A program made the position numbers and the translations under genes. From NCBI RefSeq assembly GCF_005937885.2, contig NZ_CP042176.1, positions 5,389,501 to 5,453,500 of the forward strand: DNA of 64,000 nt. The letters are read 5' to 3'. The stretch is from Bradyrhizobium sp. KBS0727 (lineage in GTDB: Bacteria > Pseudomonadota > Alphaproteobacteria > Rhizobiales > Xanthobacteraceae). The notes beneath the pieces are model-generated. The model ran no database searches. It saw only the letters and a program-made list of their open reading frames with translations, and had not been told where the DNA came from. Position 1 is the first letter of the stretch, and every line of letters begins with the position of its first letter. Of this stretch, positions 33,335 through 43,646 are shown one piece after another.

Positions 33335-34531
33335 TCATCCGCGACGCGTGACCGCACCGGTCGGGGTCGCAAATCCTTCCAGCGTCCGGATCCGCTTTTC
33401 GAGCCACCAGCCATATTCGGGCGACCAGTCCTCGAAGCGCATGTTGATCCCTAGATCGTGCGCCCAATGGTGGGCGATGTTGGGATTGAACTGCGACTGG
33501 CGGCCGATCGCGATCAGATCGGCCTGCCCGTTCTGCAGAATCGCCTCGGCCTGCTGCGCTTCGAGAATGATGCCGACCGCCATGGTCGGGATACCGGCCT
33601 CGTTGCGGACCCGCTCCGCAAACGGAACCTGGAACCCGAGGCTGCGCGGCACTTGGGCAGCGGTAGCCGCACCCGCGATGCCGCCGGACGAGCAGTCGAT
33701 CACGTCGACGCCGCGCGCCTTCAGTTCGCGCGCAAAAACCACCGTATCGTCCATGTTCCAGCCTTCCTGCGTGCCGTCGACCGACGAGACGCGGACGAAC
33801 AGCGGCATCGTATCCGGCATTTCGCGACGCACCGCTTCGGCGATCTCCAGCGGCAGGCGCATGCGGCCGGTGCGGTCGCCGCCGTATTCGTCGTTGCGGG
33901 TATTGGAGACCGGCGACAGGAACGAGGCCAGCAGATAGCCGTGCGCGGTATGGATTTCGATGGTGTCGAAGCCCGCGGCCACTGCATTCCGCGCGGCCTT
34001 GGCCCAGGTGCCGACCATCGCCTTGCACTCTTGCGTCGTCAGTTGGCGCGGCGTCAGCCAGCCCTTGGCGACCGGCTCGGCCGTCGGCCCAACCGGCTGC
34101 CAGATCTTGTCGCCGGCCTTCAGGTTTTCTTCCGTGAGCGGTCCCATGCCCTGCATGGCGGTTTGCGAGGACGCCTTGCGGCCGCCATGGGCAAGCTGGA
34201 TGCCGATCGCGGTGCCCTGACGCTTCATGAAGGCGATCAGCGGCCTAAAACTCTCGACCTGCGCATCGTTCCAGATGCCGAGGTCGTGCTCGTTGATCAG
34301 CCCGATCTCCTCGACTCCGGTTGCCTCGACAAAGACGAGGCCGAAGCCGCCCAGCGCGTAGCGGCCGAGATGCACGAGGTGGAAGGTGCCGCAGGTGTTG
34401 CCGGGGTCGCAGCGGTAATGGACCATCGGCGGCACCACGAGCCGGTTTTTCAGCGTGAGGCCCCGGATCGCAAGCGGCTGGAACAGCATCGGCGATGGCA
34501 TCTGGCTGCCGTTGGTCGAACCGTCCATCAT
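33335..34531 (-). CDS. NADH:flavin oxidoreductase, OYE family (YqjM-like)
   Basis: A 398-residue FMN enzyme. It opens MLFQPLAIRGLTLKNRLVVP. It has YqjM-type features: the short active-site region IGIQLAHGGRKASSQ and the HTAHGYLLASFLSPVSNTRN block, with DEYGGDRTGRMRLP after it. A cysteine lies in the N-terminal RCDPGNTCGTF region, near where thermophilic-like OYEs place a redox-sensing Cys. It would reduce enones or similar substrates with NAD(P)H. It stands alone between a binding-protein gene and an acyltransferase gene. It is the second of three OYE-type genes in the window and differs clearly from the NemA-like one. Confidence 0.92.
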   Translation of the reverse strand: MMDGSTNGSQMPSPMLFQPLAIRGLTLKNRLVVPPMVHYRCDPGNTCGTFHLVHLGRYALGGFGLVFVEATGVEEIGLINEHDLGIWNDAQVESFRPLIAFMKRQGTAIGIQLAHGGRKASSQTAMQGMGPLTEENLKAGDKIWQPVGPTAEPVAKGWLTPRQLTTQECKAMVGTWAKAARNAVAAGFDTIEIHTAHGYLLASFLSPVSNTRNDEYGGDRTGRMRLPLEIAEAVRREMPDTMPLFVRVSSVDGTQEGWNMDDTVVFARELKARGVDVIDCSSGGIAGAATAAQVPRSLGFQVPFAERVRNEAGIPTMAVGIILEAQQAEAILQNGQADLIAIGRQSQFNPNIAHHWAHDLGINMRFEDWSPEYGWWLEKRIRTLEGFATPTGAVTRRG

Positions 34532-34630
34532 TCGCTCCCTTGCGGATTATTGTTATTCGCAGTGCGGCCCGATCGGGTGGCCGAGACCGCCAATTAAAAA
34601 TGCCTGATGCTATCGCGTCAATGCGCAGTT

Positions 34631-35665
34631 TCAGCCGGGGGCCTGTGCCGGGCGCGGAACGCCCAGGCGCCGGCTGAACCTGAGCAACGGACGCTCGACG
34701 GCGATGTTGAGCAACAGGCCGAGTGCGACAACGATAACGCTGGTGACGACCAGGAGCAGCAGCGGCGGAATGGCCGGGATCAGGCCGGCCACGGTCGTGC
34801 CTGCCAGCGACACCGTCTCCACCTGGGCGAGATAGATCGAATAGGACGCATCGCCCAACCGCGCCAGCTTACGCTCCGGCCAAGACGGATCGGTGCGCCT
34901 GCGACTGATAAAGGCGGCCGCCGCCACCAGCAAGGCTGACGGAATGCCGGATACGATGACGCGGCTGGCGGGGTCCGTCGCCAGCACCGCCGCGATCGCG
35001 CAAGCTGCCGCAACCGGCATCGTCCAGCCGGCCCGGCCATTGACGAACACATGGCCCACGATGACGCCGAGCACGAATTCGAGGATTATCGGATCGACGA
35101 AGAACGCGTAATTTCCGAGCGCGGGGTCAACGCCAGGAATTCGCCCAACGGTCGCGAGCGCGGAAAAAATCACCACGATGTTGCGCCAGGCATCGCGCGT
35201 TGCCGCCATCAGCAGGGCCGCGGCGAGATAGAAGTACATCTCGTATTCGAGCGACCAGCCGACATAGACGACCGGCATTTCGCCGTCGGTGAAGGCGACG
35301 AACGCCAGCGATTTGAGGATATGGCGGGGCGTGTACCAATCCGGCGCGCCGAACGTGGCCGGCAACGTCACCGCCAGCACCGTGACAGCGAAGATCACGA
35401 AAAAATACAGCGGCACGATCCGCTCGACGCGGCGGCGCAGGAATTCCGCCGGCGTCAGGCTGGCACCATGGGTCGCATAGAAAATGATGAAGCCGGAAAT
35501 AACGAAGAACAGATCGACGCCGCGGCCGCCATAGGACAGCACAAAGGAGATGGGACTCTCGGCCACCTTGAAGCCGTCAGGGGCGACGCCCAGCGCATGA
35601 AAGGCGATGACGGAGACAGCCGCGATAAACCGGAGAATCTGGATATGGACGAGCATCCCTGTCAT
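34631..35665 (-). CDS. Acyltransferase 3 family membrane protein (OafA-like)
   Basis: A 344-residue protein with about ten transmembrane helices. The family signature is present: ILRFIAAVSVIAFHALGVAP with the catalytic-type His, then GGRGVDLFFVISGFIIFY and RRRVERIVPLYFFVIFAVTV. Members transfer acetyl or other acyl groups to O-antigen, exopolysaccharide or Nod factor sugars at the inner membrane. No glycosyltransferase genes adjoin it, so the acceptor is unknown. A strong hairpin lies about 30 bp upstream of its start codon, on the far side, serving leuA. Confidence 0.9.
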   Translation of the reverse strand: MTGMLVHIQILRFIAAVSVIAFHALGVAPDGFKVAESPISFVLSYGGRGVDLFFVISGFIIFYATHGASLTPAEFLRRRVERIVPLYFFVIFAVTVLAVTLPATFGAPDWYTPRHILKSLAFVAFTDGEMPVVYVGWSLEYEMYFYLAAALLMAATRDAWRNIVVIFSALATVGRIPGVDPALGNYAFFVDPIILEFVLGVIVGHVFVNGRAGWTMPVAAACAIAAVLATDPASRVIVSGIPSALLVAAAAFISRRRTDPSWPERKLARLGDASYSIYLAQVETVSLAGTTVAGLIPAIPPLLLLVVTSVIVVALGLLLNIAVERPLLRFSRRLGVPRPAQAPG

Positions 35666-35695
35666 TAGCGCGCGGCGAACGGTCGCTCAAACGCA

Positions 35696-35724
35696 AAAAC
35701 GCGGCGCTGAGGGCGCCGCGTTTT
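35696..35724 (-). terminator. Strong hairpin terminator downstream of leuA
   Basis: Arms AAAACGCGGCGC and GCGCCGCGTTTT form a perfect 12-bp stem around a 5-base loop, with T-rich sequence on both flanks. It lies about 120 bp after the leuA stop codon and could also insulate the divergently placed acyltransferase promoter. Confidence 0.75.
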
Positions 35725-35734
35725 GTGTTTGCAT

Positions 35735-35837
35735 GTCATTCCGGGATGGTCCGGAGGACCAGACCTCAGGTGCGCAATTGCGCACCGGGGAATCTCGAGA
35801 TTCCGGGTTCGATGCTTCGCATCGCCCCGGAATGACG
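35735..35837. repeat. Bradyrhizobium-type palindromic repeat (REP-like)
   Basis: Begins GTCATTCCGGGATGG and ends CATCGCCCCGGAATGAC, so the ends are inverted copies. The middle holds TGCGCAATTGCGCA, itself a palindrome that recurs in the repeat at 55218-55280. It sits between leuA and its terminator hairpin. Confidence 0.75.
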
Positions 35838-35846
35838 GAGAAGCCC

Positions 35847-37406
<1,560 letters not shown>

Positions 37407-37451
37407 TGGAAGCATTCCTTATGGGTGGTAGCGCTGCTGTTTCGAGCGCTG

Positions 37452-37645
37452 AAGGGTCTGGTGATCTCGCGCAACCCCTGAGTGCCCAGGCGCAAGCGCC
37501 CAGACGGCCCTCAGGGGCCGATAAGAAGCAGAAGCCCGCCAAGAAGGAGGGTGGGCAAGGACGCAGCCGGAATCGCGGGGGCAGCCTTGGCCGCTCCACC
37601 CCGAACTCCAGACATTTCGCTGCGAATCAGCATTGCCAGACCCTT
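37452..37645 (-). promoter_or_regulatory. Putative leucine attenuator region upstream of leuA
   Basis: The region between the leader ORF start and leuA holds nested inverted repeats. CCCCTGAG (37475-37482) pairs with CTCAGGGG (37510-37517), and inside lies GGCGCAAGCGCC (37489-37500). A long-range pair CCAGACCCTT (37636-37645) and AAGGGTCTGG (37452-37461) joins the two ends of the leader. The leader stop codon falls inside the CTCAGGGG arm. This fits alternative RNA folds controlled by ribosome position, but no T-run terminator directly follows, so control might act on translation. Confidence 0.5.
37511..37615 (-). CDS. Putative leucine leader peptide of leuA
   Basis: A 34-codon frame 105 bp upstream of the leuA start. 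It begins MSGVRGGAAKAAPAIPAASL and ends with PTLLLGGLLLLIGP and TGA, so 8 of its last 15 residues are leucine, in runs of three and four. The codons are mixed (CTC, CTT, CTG and others). The stop codon overlaps one arm of a hairpin. This is the expected build of an attenuation leader for leuA. A clear ribosome binding site before its ATG is lacking (CAGCGAA), which is the main weakness. Too short to be recognised by usual gene-size limits. Confidence 0.62.
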   Translation of the reverse strand: MSGVRGGAAKAAPAIPAASLPTLLLGGLLLLIGP

Positions 37646-37808
37646 GAGAAGCCGGAAGCCTCAGCCAAAACCGTTGACGGTTCGTTGCCGGGACCTCGCT
37701 TCCGGGCCGTTCTAGACGAGAAATATGGCCGGCCGCAATGCCAAAAGATGGTCAGCAGGGGTGACCTAATAGCCCCTCGCCCATCCGGTACGGTCCGCCG
37801 GTATCCCA

Positions 37809-38999
37809 TCACGCCTGCGCGGGCTCGGCCTTGGGCTCCGCCTGCGGCGCTTCGAACAGCACCGGTACTTTCTTGTACCAGTCCAACAGCCAGGCCGCCG
37901 CCACCATGATCGCGATGCCGACCACGCTGACGAAAAGCTGCTCGGCAAAGCCCTTGGAATACTGGGTGAGGACCCAGTGCGCCGAAAACGACAGGAAAAT
38001 GCCGAGACAGAATATCGGGAGCGAATGCCGCCCGCACGACAGCAGTGGCTGCAACCATTTCGACGTCAGCGGCGGCCAGTTCTTTGGTACGAACCGGACG
38101 ACCACCAGAGCCAGCGCCAGGAAATGCGTAAAGCGCAGCATGTCGAGATCGGACTTGTCGATCGGGTAGATCACCTTGATCAGCCACTTCGGCACCAGCG
38201 ATTCCAGGAACGAACTGTGCCAGGTCATCACGATCAAAAATGCGAACAGCAACCAGGCCACGGCCACCGCCAGGGCGACGCGGGAGCGAATGAGAAATTG
38301 CAGTTGGGCGCTGCCGCCGAGACCGCACCAGGCGGCAAACACGAACAGCATCTGCCAGGCGAACGGATTGAAGTACCAGGACGTCCCGGCCGGATAGGAC
38401 GGCAGGTTCCAGTCGAACCAGCGCGCCGCGACGTACAGTGCGACCGAGCCGAGCAGCGCGAGCGCCGGACGCCGGATCAGGCACCACAGGATCAAGGGCG
38501 ATGCGAACAGCAGCGCCATGTAGAGCGGCAGCACGTCGAAATTGACCGGTTTGTACTTCAGCGTCAGCGCCTGCCCGATCATCACGTCGGGATGCTGAAG
38601 AAAGTTGAAGACGTTGAATTCATTCTCGTACATCGGGTTGTCGAAGCGCTTGGCGGTGCGGGCCACCTGCGCCGTAAAGAGCAGGAACAGGAAAATATGG
38701 GCGATGTATAATTGCCATACCCGCTTCATCAGCCGCTTGGTGGCGGCGAGAAAATAGCCGCCGCGCACCGCAGGCCCGTAGATGAAGCCGGCGAGATAGC
38801 CGGAGATGAACACGAAGAACTCGGCCGCGTCGCTGAAGCCGTAGTTGCGAAGCGTCAGCCAGCTGACGAGATCGTGCGGGATGTGATCGAGAAAGATCAT
38901 CCACTGACCGACCCCGCGAAACAGATCGAGCCGCAGGTCGCGTTCGGGCGGCCGCAAGACAGATAGATCTTTCTGGTCGGCGGAAAGGGTCTGGTCCAT
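37809..38999 (-). CDS. opgC: OpgC family membrane protein
   Basis: About 396 residues with around ten transmembrane helices. The OpgC opening RDLRLDLFRGVGQWMIFLDH is present, followed by SDAAEFFVFISGYLAGFIYG and RVWQLYIAHIFLFLLF. OpgC proteins are membrane acyltransferase-like enzymes that succinylate or otherwise modify osmoregulated periplasmic glucans. The internal ATG used here lies just before the conserved part; the frame is open 40 codons further with one more ATG, and none has a strong ribosome binding site. No opgGH genes adjoin it. It ends about 190 bp from the leuA leader. Confidence 0.88.
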   Translation of the reverse strand: MDQTLSADQKDLSVLRPPERDLRLDLFRGVGQWMIFLDHIPHDLVSWLTLRNYGFSDAAEFFVFISGYLAGFIYGPAVRGGYFLAATKRLMKRVWQLYIAHIFLFLLFTAQVARTAKRFDNPMYENEFNVFNFLQHPDVMIGQALTLKYKPVNFDVLPLYMALLFASPLILWCLIRRPALALLGSVALYVAARWFDWNLPSYPAGTSWYFNPFAWQMLFVFAAWCGLGGSAQLQFLIRSRVALAVAVAWLLFAFLIVMTWHSSFLESLVPKWLIKVIYPIDKSDLDMLRFTHFLALALVVVRFVPKNWPPLTSKWLQPLLSCGRHSLPIFCLGIFLSFSAHWVLTQYSKGFAEQLFVSVVGIAIMVAAAWLLDWYKKVPVLFEAPQAEPKAEPAQA

Positions 39000-39169
39000 G
39001 GCGAGCAATCCCGTTCGTTGAAACAAAGCGTGCTTCGAATCCATCGTCGCGCACGGTATACCGTAAACGAAGCTGTCACCGTAGGGTGGACCAAGGCGCT
39101 TTTGCGCCGTGCCCGCCATGCATCAACCGGTGCCCTGCATCTGGTGGGCACGCTTACGCGTTGCCGACC

Positions 39170-40111
39170 CTACTTCTTCTTCGCCGGCGCCTGTTTCGCC
39201 CCGCCCTTGCCTTCGGCTAGCAACGCCTCGCGCACCTGCTTGAATTCGCTGCGCTCGGCCTTGTCGACCTTCGGAAATTGCAGATCGAGCCTGTCGAGCG
39301 CCGCCACGATGGTCGAACCGATCACGACGCGGGCAAACCATTTGTGGTCGGCTGGCACCACGTACCACGGCGCCAGGGATGTCGAGGTGTGGCGGACGAT
39401 GTCCTGATACACCGCCTGGTAGCGCGGCCACAGCGCGCGCTCGGTAATATCGCCCATCGAGAACTTCCAGTTCTTGGCAGGCTCCTCCAGCCGTTCCAGA
39501 AAGCGTTCGCGCTGTTCCGCCTTGGAGACGTTGAGGAAGAATTTCAGGATCACGGTGCCGTTGCGCGCGAGGTAGCGTTCCATTGCCGAAATATCCTCGA
39601 AGCGATCGCGCCAGATGTTCTTGGTGATCAGCTTCGGGGGGATTTTCTCCTTGGCAAGAATGTCCGGATGAACCCGCGTCACCAGGCATTCCTCGTAATA
39701 GGAGCGATTGAAGATGCCGATCCGGCCGCGTTCGGGCAGCGCGATCGTGCTGCGCCACAGGAAATCATGATCGAGTTCGTGCGAGGTCGGCTGCTTGAAC
39801 GAGGTGACCGCGCAGCCCTGCGGATTGACGCCGTCGAAGATGCTCTTGATGGCGGAATCCTTGCCCGCCGCATCCATGCCCTGGAAAATCACCAGCAGCG
39901 ACCAGCGGTCCTGCGCATAGAGCCGCTCCTGGAAATCGTTCAGCCGTATTCGGTTGGCTTCGAGAATCTTTGCCGCCTTGTCCTTGTCAAGGCCGCCCTT
40001 TTCGTCGGTCTTGTGCGATTTCAGGTGGAACTGACCGGAGCCGTCGAACCGGAACGGCGCAACAAAGGGCTTTAGTTCGTCGGCGAGGAATTTCGCGGGT
40101 TTCTTGCTCAT
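39170..40111 (-). CDS. ppk2: Polyphosphate kinase 2 family protein
   Basis: A 313-residue PPK2-type nucleotide phosphotransferase, which uses polyphosphate to phosphorylate nucleoside mono- or diphosphates. Walker A is at residues 78-89 in GMDAAGKDSAIK. The lid and Walker B region show LPERGRIGIFNRSYYEECLV, and LKFFLNVSKAEQRERFLERL with the WKFSMGDITERALW block follows. The C terminus is a Lys/Ala tail. The ATG with CAGG just upstream was chosen; the frame runs far further upstream without support. It is divergent from the nitroreductase-like gene. Class (I, II or III) cannot be decided by eye. Confidence 0.92.
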   Translation of the reverse strand: MSKKPAKFLADELKPFVAPFRFDGSGQFHLKSHKTDEKGGLDKDKAAKILEANRIRLNDFQERLYAQDRWSLLVIFQGMDAAGKDSAIKSIFDGVNPQGCAVTSFKQPTSHELDHDFLWRSTIALPERGRIGIFNRSYYEECLVTRVHPDILAKEKIPPKLITKNIWRDRFEDISAMERYLARNGTVILKFFLNVSKAEQRERFLERLEEPAKNWKFSMGDITERALWPRYQAVYQDIVRHTSTSLAPWYVVPADHKWFARVVIGSTIVAALDRLDLQFPKVDKAERSEFKQVREALLAEGKGGAKQAPAKKK

Positions 40112-40304
40112 AGGAACCTGTTGGCTTTCCTTCTTCGCGGCCGGCGGGCGGCACAAGCTATCCACAAACTGCCCGAATGGGAATCGTTTGTCGCCCTCCC
40201 CTGCATCGCAGCGTAGAGCCGGACTTGCCGAGCCTTGATATGCCTCAAGCCGAGCCCCCGTTGGGGCGCTAACCAATGATCTTCGCAATGGTTGAGGAAC
40301 GGCA

Positions 40305-41387
40305 ATGCTGAACAGACGCAGTTTGGTCGGCTTGGCAATCGGGGCCGGCATGGCACATCTTTCCTCGCCGGCCCAAGCCGCAACGATGAGCTATGAACAG
40401 GCGGTGCGTCAAACTTGGGCGCCGCTGCAACCGACGCCGAGAGACCGCGAACTGGTGCGCGCAGCGACGCTCGCTGCCAACAGCCACAATACCCAACCCT
40501 GGATTTTCGCGGCCGACGCCGACGAAATCACCATCGCCCCGGATTTCAGCCGAAGATGCTCCGCGGTCGACCCGGACGACCATCATTTGTACGTCAGCCT
40601 GGGTTGCGCCGCGGAGAACCTGACGCACGCCGCGGCGGCGGTCGGATACAAGGCCACGCCACGCCTTGCCGACGATATGCTGGCCATCAGTCTCGAACCG
40701 ACGCCGCCGCTGCGCTCGCCACTGTCCGAGGCGATCGCGCTTCGACAATGCACCCGCGCAGCCTATGACGGCCGGCCGGTCGCGTCAGAAACGATCCGCT
40801 CCCTCGAGGCCGCCGGCCGCGAGCCGGGTGTTTCGGTCATCATCTTCACTGACCGCAGCGCGATTTCGAACATTGCCGATTATGTCGAGCAGGGCAACTC
40901 GTCGCAGATGCACGACGCCGCCTTCATGGCGGAGCTCAAGAGCTGGATCCGCTTTAGTGAGGCGGATGCCGTGTCCACGATGGACGGGCTGTTCGCGCCC
41001 GCGTCCGGCACCCCCGCCATGCCAGCCTGGCTCGCCAGACCGTTGATGGGGCTGTTTTTCACCGAGCAGAAAGAAAACCGGAAATACCACGAACACATCG
41101 AAAGCTCGGCGGGGATTGCAGTCTTCGTTTCGGAGACGAACGACAAGTCGCATTGGATCGCGGCAGGACGCGCATGTCAGCGGTTTGGCCTGCAGGCGAC
41201 GGCTCTCGGGCTGAAATATGCCTTCATCAACCAGCCGGTGGAAGTACCCACGCTGCGCCGCCAGTTCGCTTCCTATCTTGGGATCGGCGATCGGCGGGCC
41301 GACCTCGTGCTGCGGTTCGGCAACGGGCCGCAATTGCCAAAATCCCTCCGTCGTCCCCCGGAGCAAGTTATGCGACAGCACGCATGA
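40305..41387 (+). CDS. Acg-family nitroreductase-like protein
   Basis: A 360-residue protein with an N-terminal signal MLNRRSLVGLAIGAGMAHLS, suggesting export or membrane attachment. The nitroreductase-like fold is shown by LVRAATLAANSHNTQPWIFA, LYVSLGCAAENLTHAAAAVG and the C-terminal GRACQRFGLQATALGLKYAF segment with RRADLVLRFG. Proteins of the Acg type may sequester FMN and not act as reductases. Its stop overlaps the ATG of a small membrane protein gene (ATGA), so the two are an operon. Physiological role not known. Confidence 0.87.
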   Translation: MLNRRSLVGLAIGAGMAHLSSPAQAATMSYEQAVRQTWAPLQPTPRDRELVRAATLAANSHNTQPWIFAADADEITIAPDFSRRCSAVDPDDHHLYVSLGCAAENLTHAAAAVGYKATPRLADDMLAISLEPTPPLRSPLSEAIALRQCTRAAYDGRPVASETIRSLEAAGREPGVSVIIFTDRSAISNIADYVEQGNSSQMHDAAFMAELKSWIRFSEADAVSTMDGLFAPASGTPAMPAWLARPLMGLFFTEQKENRKYHEHIESSAGIAVFVSETNDKSHWIAAGRACQRFGLQATALGLKYAFINQPVEVPTLRRQFASYLGIGDRRADLVLRFGNGPQLPKSLRRPPEQVMRQHA

Positions 41388-41779
41388 AGGTGGCCTCGGC
41401 TGCCGCGATCTATTTTCTGGCTACTTTTTCGGTCGGCTTTCTGCTCGGACCGATCCGTGTACTGCTGCTGGAGCCACGCATCGGCGCTGTCGTGGCCACT
41501 CTCTGCGAAGCACCTCTGCTGCTGATTGCGATGGTGGTTGCCGCCCGTTGGACGCCGCGACTGGTAGGGTTGACGACGTCCCTCGCCGGGATGCTGGCCG
41601 TCGGGATGGGCGCGCTGGCCCTGCAACAAGCCGCCAACCTCCTGGTAGGCATGCTGCTGCGCGGATTGAGCGTGCAGCAGCAATTCGCCCGGCTGGCGAA
41701 GCCGGAAGGCGCCATCTACGCTGTGCTGCTCGCTATCTTTGCGCTGATGCCCGCGATCGCCAACCGAACCGGCCGATGA
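41384..41779 (+). CDS. Small integral membrane protein, unknown function
   Basis: A 131-residue protein with four hydrophobic segments (MKVASAAAIYFLATFSVGFL, then ATLCEAPLLLIAMVVAARW, TTSLAGMLAVGMGALALQQA and AIYAVLLAIFALMPAIA). A longer frame exists upstream but overlaps the nitroreductase gene; the ATGA overlap supports the start used. I do not recognise the family. Co-translation with the Acg-like protein suggests a shared role at the membrane. It converges on livM with a 22-bp gap. Confidence 0.75.
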   Translation: MKVASAAAIYFLATFSVGFLLGPIRVLLLEPRIGAVVATLCEAPLLLIAMVVAARWTPRLVGLTTSLAGMLAVGMGALALQQAANLLVGMLLRGLSVQQQFARLAKPEGAIYAVLLAIFALMPAIANRTGR

Positions 41780-41801
41780 TGCCAAGGCTCGCAGCGCCAC
41801 G

Positions 41802-42761
41802 TCAGCGCGGCGGCTTAAGTCGCGCCATGATGCTACCAAGAATACCCTTGGGAAGGAATATGATGAAGGTCACCAGCAGCACGCCATAGACGAGGTTGTC
41901 CCAGCCGACCGCCTTGGTTCCAAATCCGATACGCAGGATTTCCGCGAGCATGATGGTGATGACGGCGCCGACGGTCGGCCCGAGCGAGACATAGAGCCCG
42001 CCGACGATGACGGCGAACACCATCTGCAGCGACACCGAAATTCCGCTGACGGTGTCGGGGGTGATGAACATCTGGTACTGGCAATAGAGCGCGCCGGCGA
42101 GCGCCGTCATCAGCGCCGAGATCAGCGTAATCTTGAGTTTTTCGGCGGTGACGTTGACGCCGGCCGCGGCCGCCGCGTCCTCGTCCTCCGAGATCGCCTC
42201 CATGGCGTAGCGGCTCATGCTGCGATCGATCCAGCGCCAGATCAACAGCCCGACCACCCAGACGAACAGCGCGATCAGATACCACGTCACCTTGTCGTCG
42301 AACTGCAGCGCCAGCAACTGGCTGCCCTTGGTGCGGTTCGGCGTCAGCCCGAGCGAACCGCCGGTGTAGTCGCGCGTCGCGGTGATGACCTGCAGCACGA
42401 TGCCCGACAGCGCCAGCGTCACCAGCACGAAATAGTGCCCGGTGATGCGGAAGCGAAAGCAGGGATAGGCGACGATCAGCGCGAGCACGCCCGCCGCCGC
42501 CATGCCGACGGGAATACCGATCCACGGCGACACGCCGAGATGGTTCCACAATAGCGCCGTCACATAGGCGCCGACGCCCATGAAGCCGCCATGGCCGAGC
42601 GACACCAGGCCGAAGCGGCCCATGATCGACCACGACGTATAGGCGAACGACCAGATCAGGATCAGCACCAGGATGTGCAGGTGATAGGGATCGCGGTAGA
42701 CAAACGGCAGCGCGATCAGCGCCGCCAGTCCGGCAACCCAGGCGGCGTTGCGAAGAGTCAC
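41802..42761 (-). CDS. livM: Branched-chain amino acid type ABC transporter permease (LivM)
   Basis: Inner-membrane permease of about 319 residues with some nine to ten helices. LivM features are LVSLGHGGFMGVGAYVTALL near residue 55, YFVLVTLALSGIVLQVITAT, and the EAA-like loop AISEDEDAAAAAGVNVTAEK. The GTG start overlaps the stop of livH (GTGA). A longer frame upstream lies inside livH and is rejected. It is the last gene of the transport operon. Such systems import branched-chain amino acids, aromatic acids or amides, decided by the binding protein. Confidence 0.92.
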   Translation of the reverse strand: MTLRNAAWVAGLAALIALPFVYRDPYHLHILVLILIWSFAYTSWSIMGRFGLVSLGHGGFMGVGAYVTALLWNHLGVSPWIGIPVGMAAAGVLALIVAYPCFRFRITGHYFVLVTLALSGIVLQVITATRDYTGGSLGLTPNRTKGSQLLALQFDDKVTWYLIALFVWVVGLLIWRWIDRSMSRYAMEAISEDEDAAAAAGVNVTAEKLKITLISALMTALAGALYCQYQMFITPDTVSGISVSLQMVFAVIVGGLYVSLGPTVGAVITIMLAEILRIGFGTKAVGWDNLVYGVLLVTFIIFLPKGILGSIMARLKPPR

Positions 42762-43639
42762 GAGCGCCTCGCAAACAGGCCCGCGGGCCGGATGAACATC
42801 ATGACGATGAAGAAGGCGAAGGCGAGCACGTAGCCCCATTCGAGGTCCGAGAACAGCCCGCCCAGCGAAATGATCTCGGCAAACACGAACGCCGCGATGA
42901 AGCCGCCGAAGAAATTGCCGAGCCCCCCGAGCACGCAGATCAGGAAGGTGATCGGCCCGAACGACAGCCCGACAAAGGGATGCACGTCGTATTGCAGCAC
43001 CAGCAGGCAGGCGGCGAGGCCCGCCAGCGCGCCGCCGAGCGCCGAGGTGATCAGGTAGATGCGCTTGGTATCGACGCCCATCAGCGACATGATCTGGCGA
43101 TCCTGCGCGATGGCGCGGATGGCCGTGCCGGTATAGGTGCGTTTCATGAACAGGTAGACCGCGACCATGCCGACCAGTGCCGCGCCGAACGACAACAGCC
43201 GCGCGTAACTGAAATGCATCTCACCGAACGCCAGCACCGGCAGGCGGATGCCGAGGTTGCGGAAGTCGATACCGAAGGCGACGGTGGCAAAGCTCTGCAG
43301 GATGAACAGCACGCCGCCGGTGGCGAGCAGCTGGTTGATCGGCGGCGCGGTCAATAGCGGCGCGATGACGATGTAATGCAGCGCGGCGCCTAGCGCCGCC
43401 ACCAGCATGATGGTCAGCGGCGCCGCCGCCCAATAGGGAAAGCCGAACACCTGCACGAGATAGTACATCCCGTACATGCCGATCATGACCAGCTCCGCAT
43501 AGCAGATCCAGGTCACGTCGATGACGCCGAAGATCAGGTTGAGTCCGAGCGCCAATAGTGCCAGCACCCCGCCGAGCAGGATGCCGTTGACCACGGCCTC
43601 CAGCAGGTAGATGTCGAAGATGTCGAGAAACGCCTGCAT
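42758..43639 (-). CDS. livH: Branched-chain amino acid type ABC transporter permease (LivH)
   Basis: A 293-residue inner-membrane permease with about eight helices. LivH signatures are LLEAVVNGILLGGVLALLAL at the start, the CYAELVMIGMYGMYYLV segment and the EAA loop IRAIAQDRQIMSLMGVDTKR. GLSFGPITFLICVLGGLGNF near the C terminus is also typical. It is translationally coupled to livM through a GTGA overlap and starts 7 bp after livF. Confidence 0.93.
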   Translation of the reverse strand: MQAFLDIFDIYLLEAVVNGILLGGVLALLALGLNLIFGVIDVTWICYAELVMIGMYGMYYLVQVFGFPYWAAAPLTIMLVAALGAALHYIVIAPLLTAPPINQLLATGGVLFILQSFATVAFGIDFRNLGIRLPVLAFGEMHFSYARLLSFGAALVGMVAVYLFMKRTYTGTAIRAIAQDRQIMSLMGVDTKRIYLITSALGGALAGLAACLLVLQYDVHPFVGLSFGPITFLICVLGGLGNFFGGFIAAFVFAEIISLGGLFSDLEWGYVLAFAFFIVMMFIRPAGLFARRS

Positions 43640-43646
43640 AATTTGA

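Noticed and set aside
41153..41383. Upstream extension of the small membrane protein gene
   Set aside because: It would overlap the nitroreductase gene in another frame. The ATGA overlap start is preferred.
42762..42839. Upstream extension of livM
   Set aside because: It lies inside livH; a GTGA overlap gives a normal LivM length.
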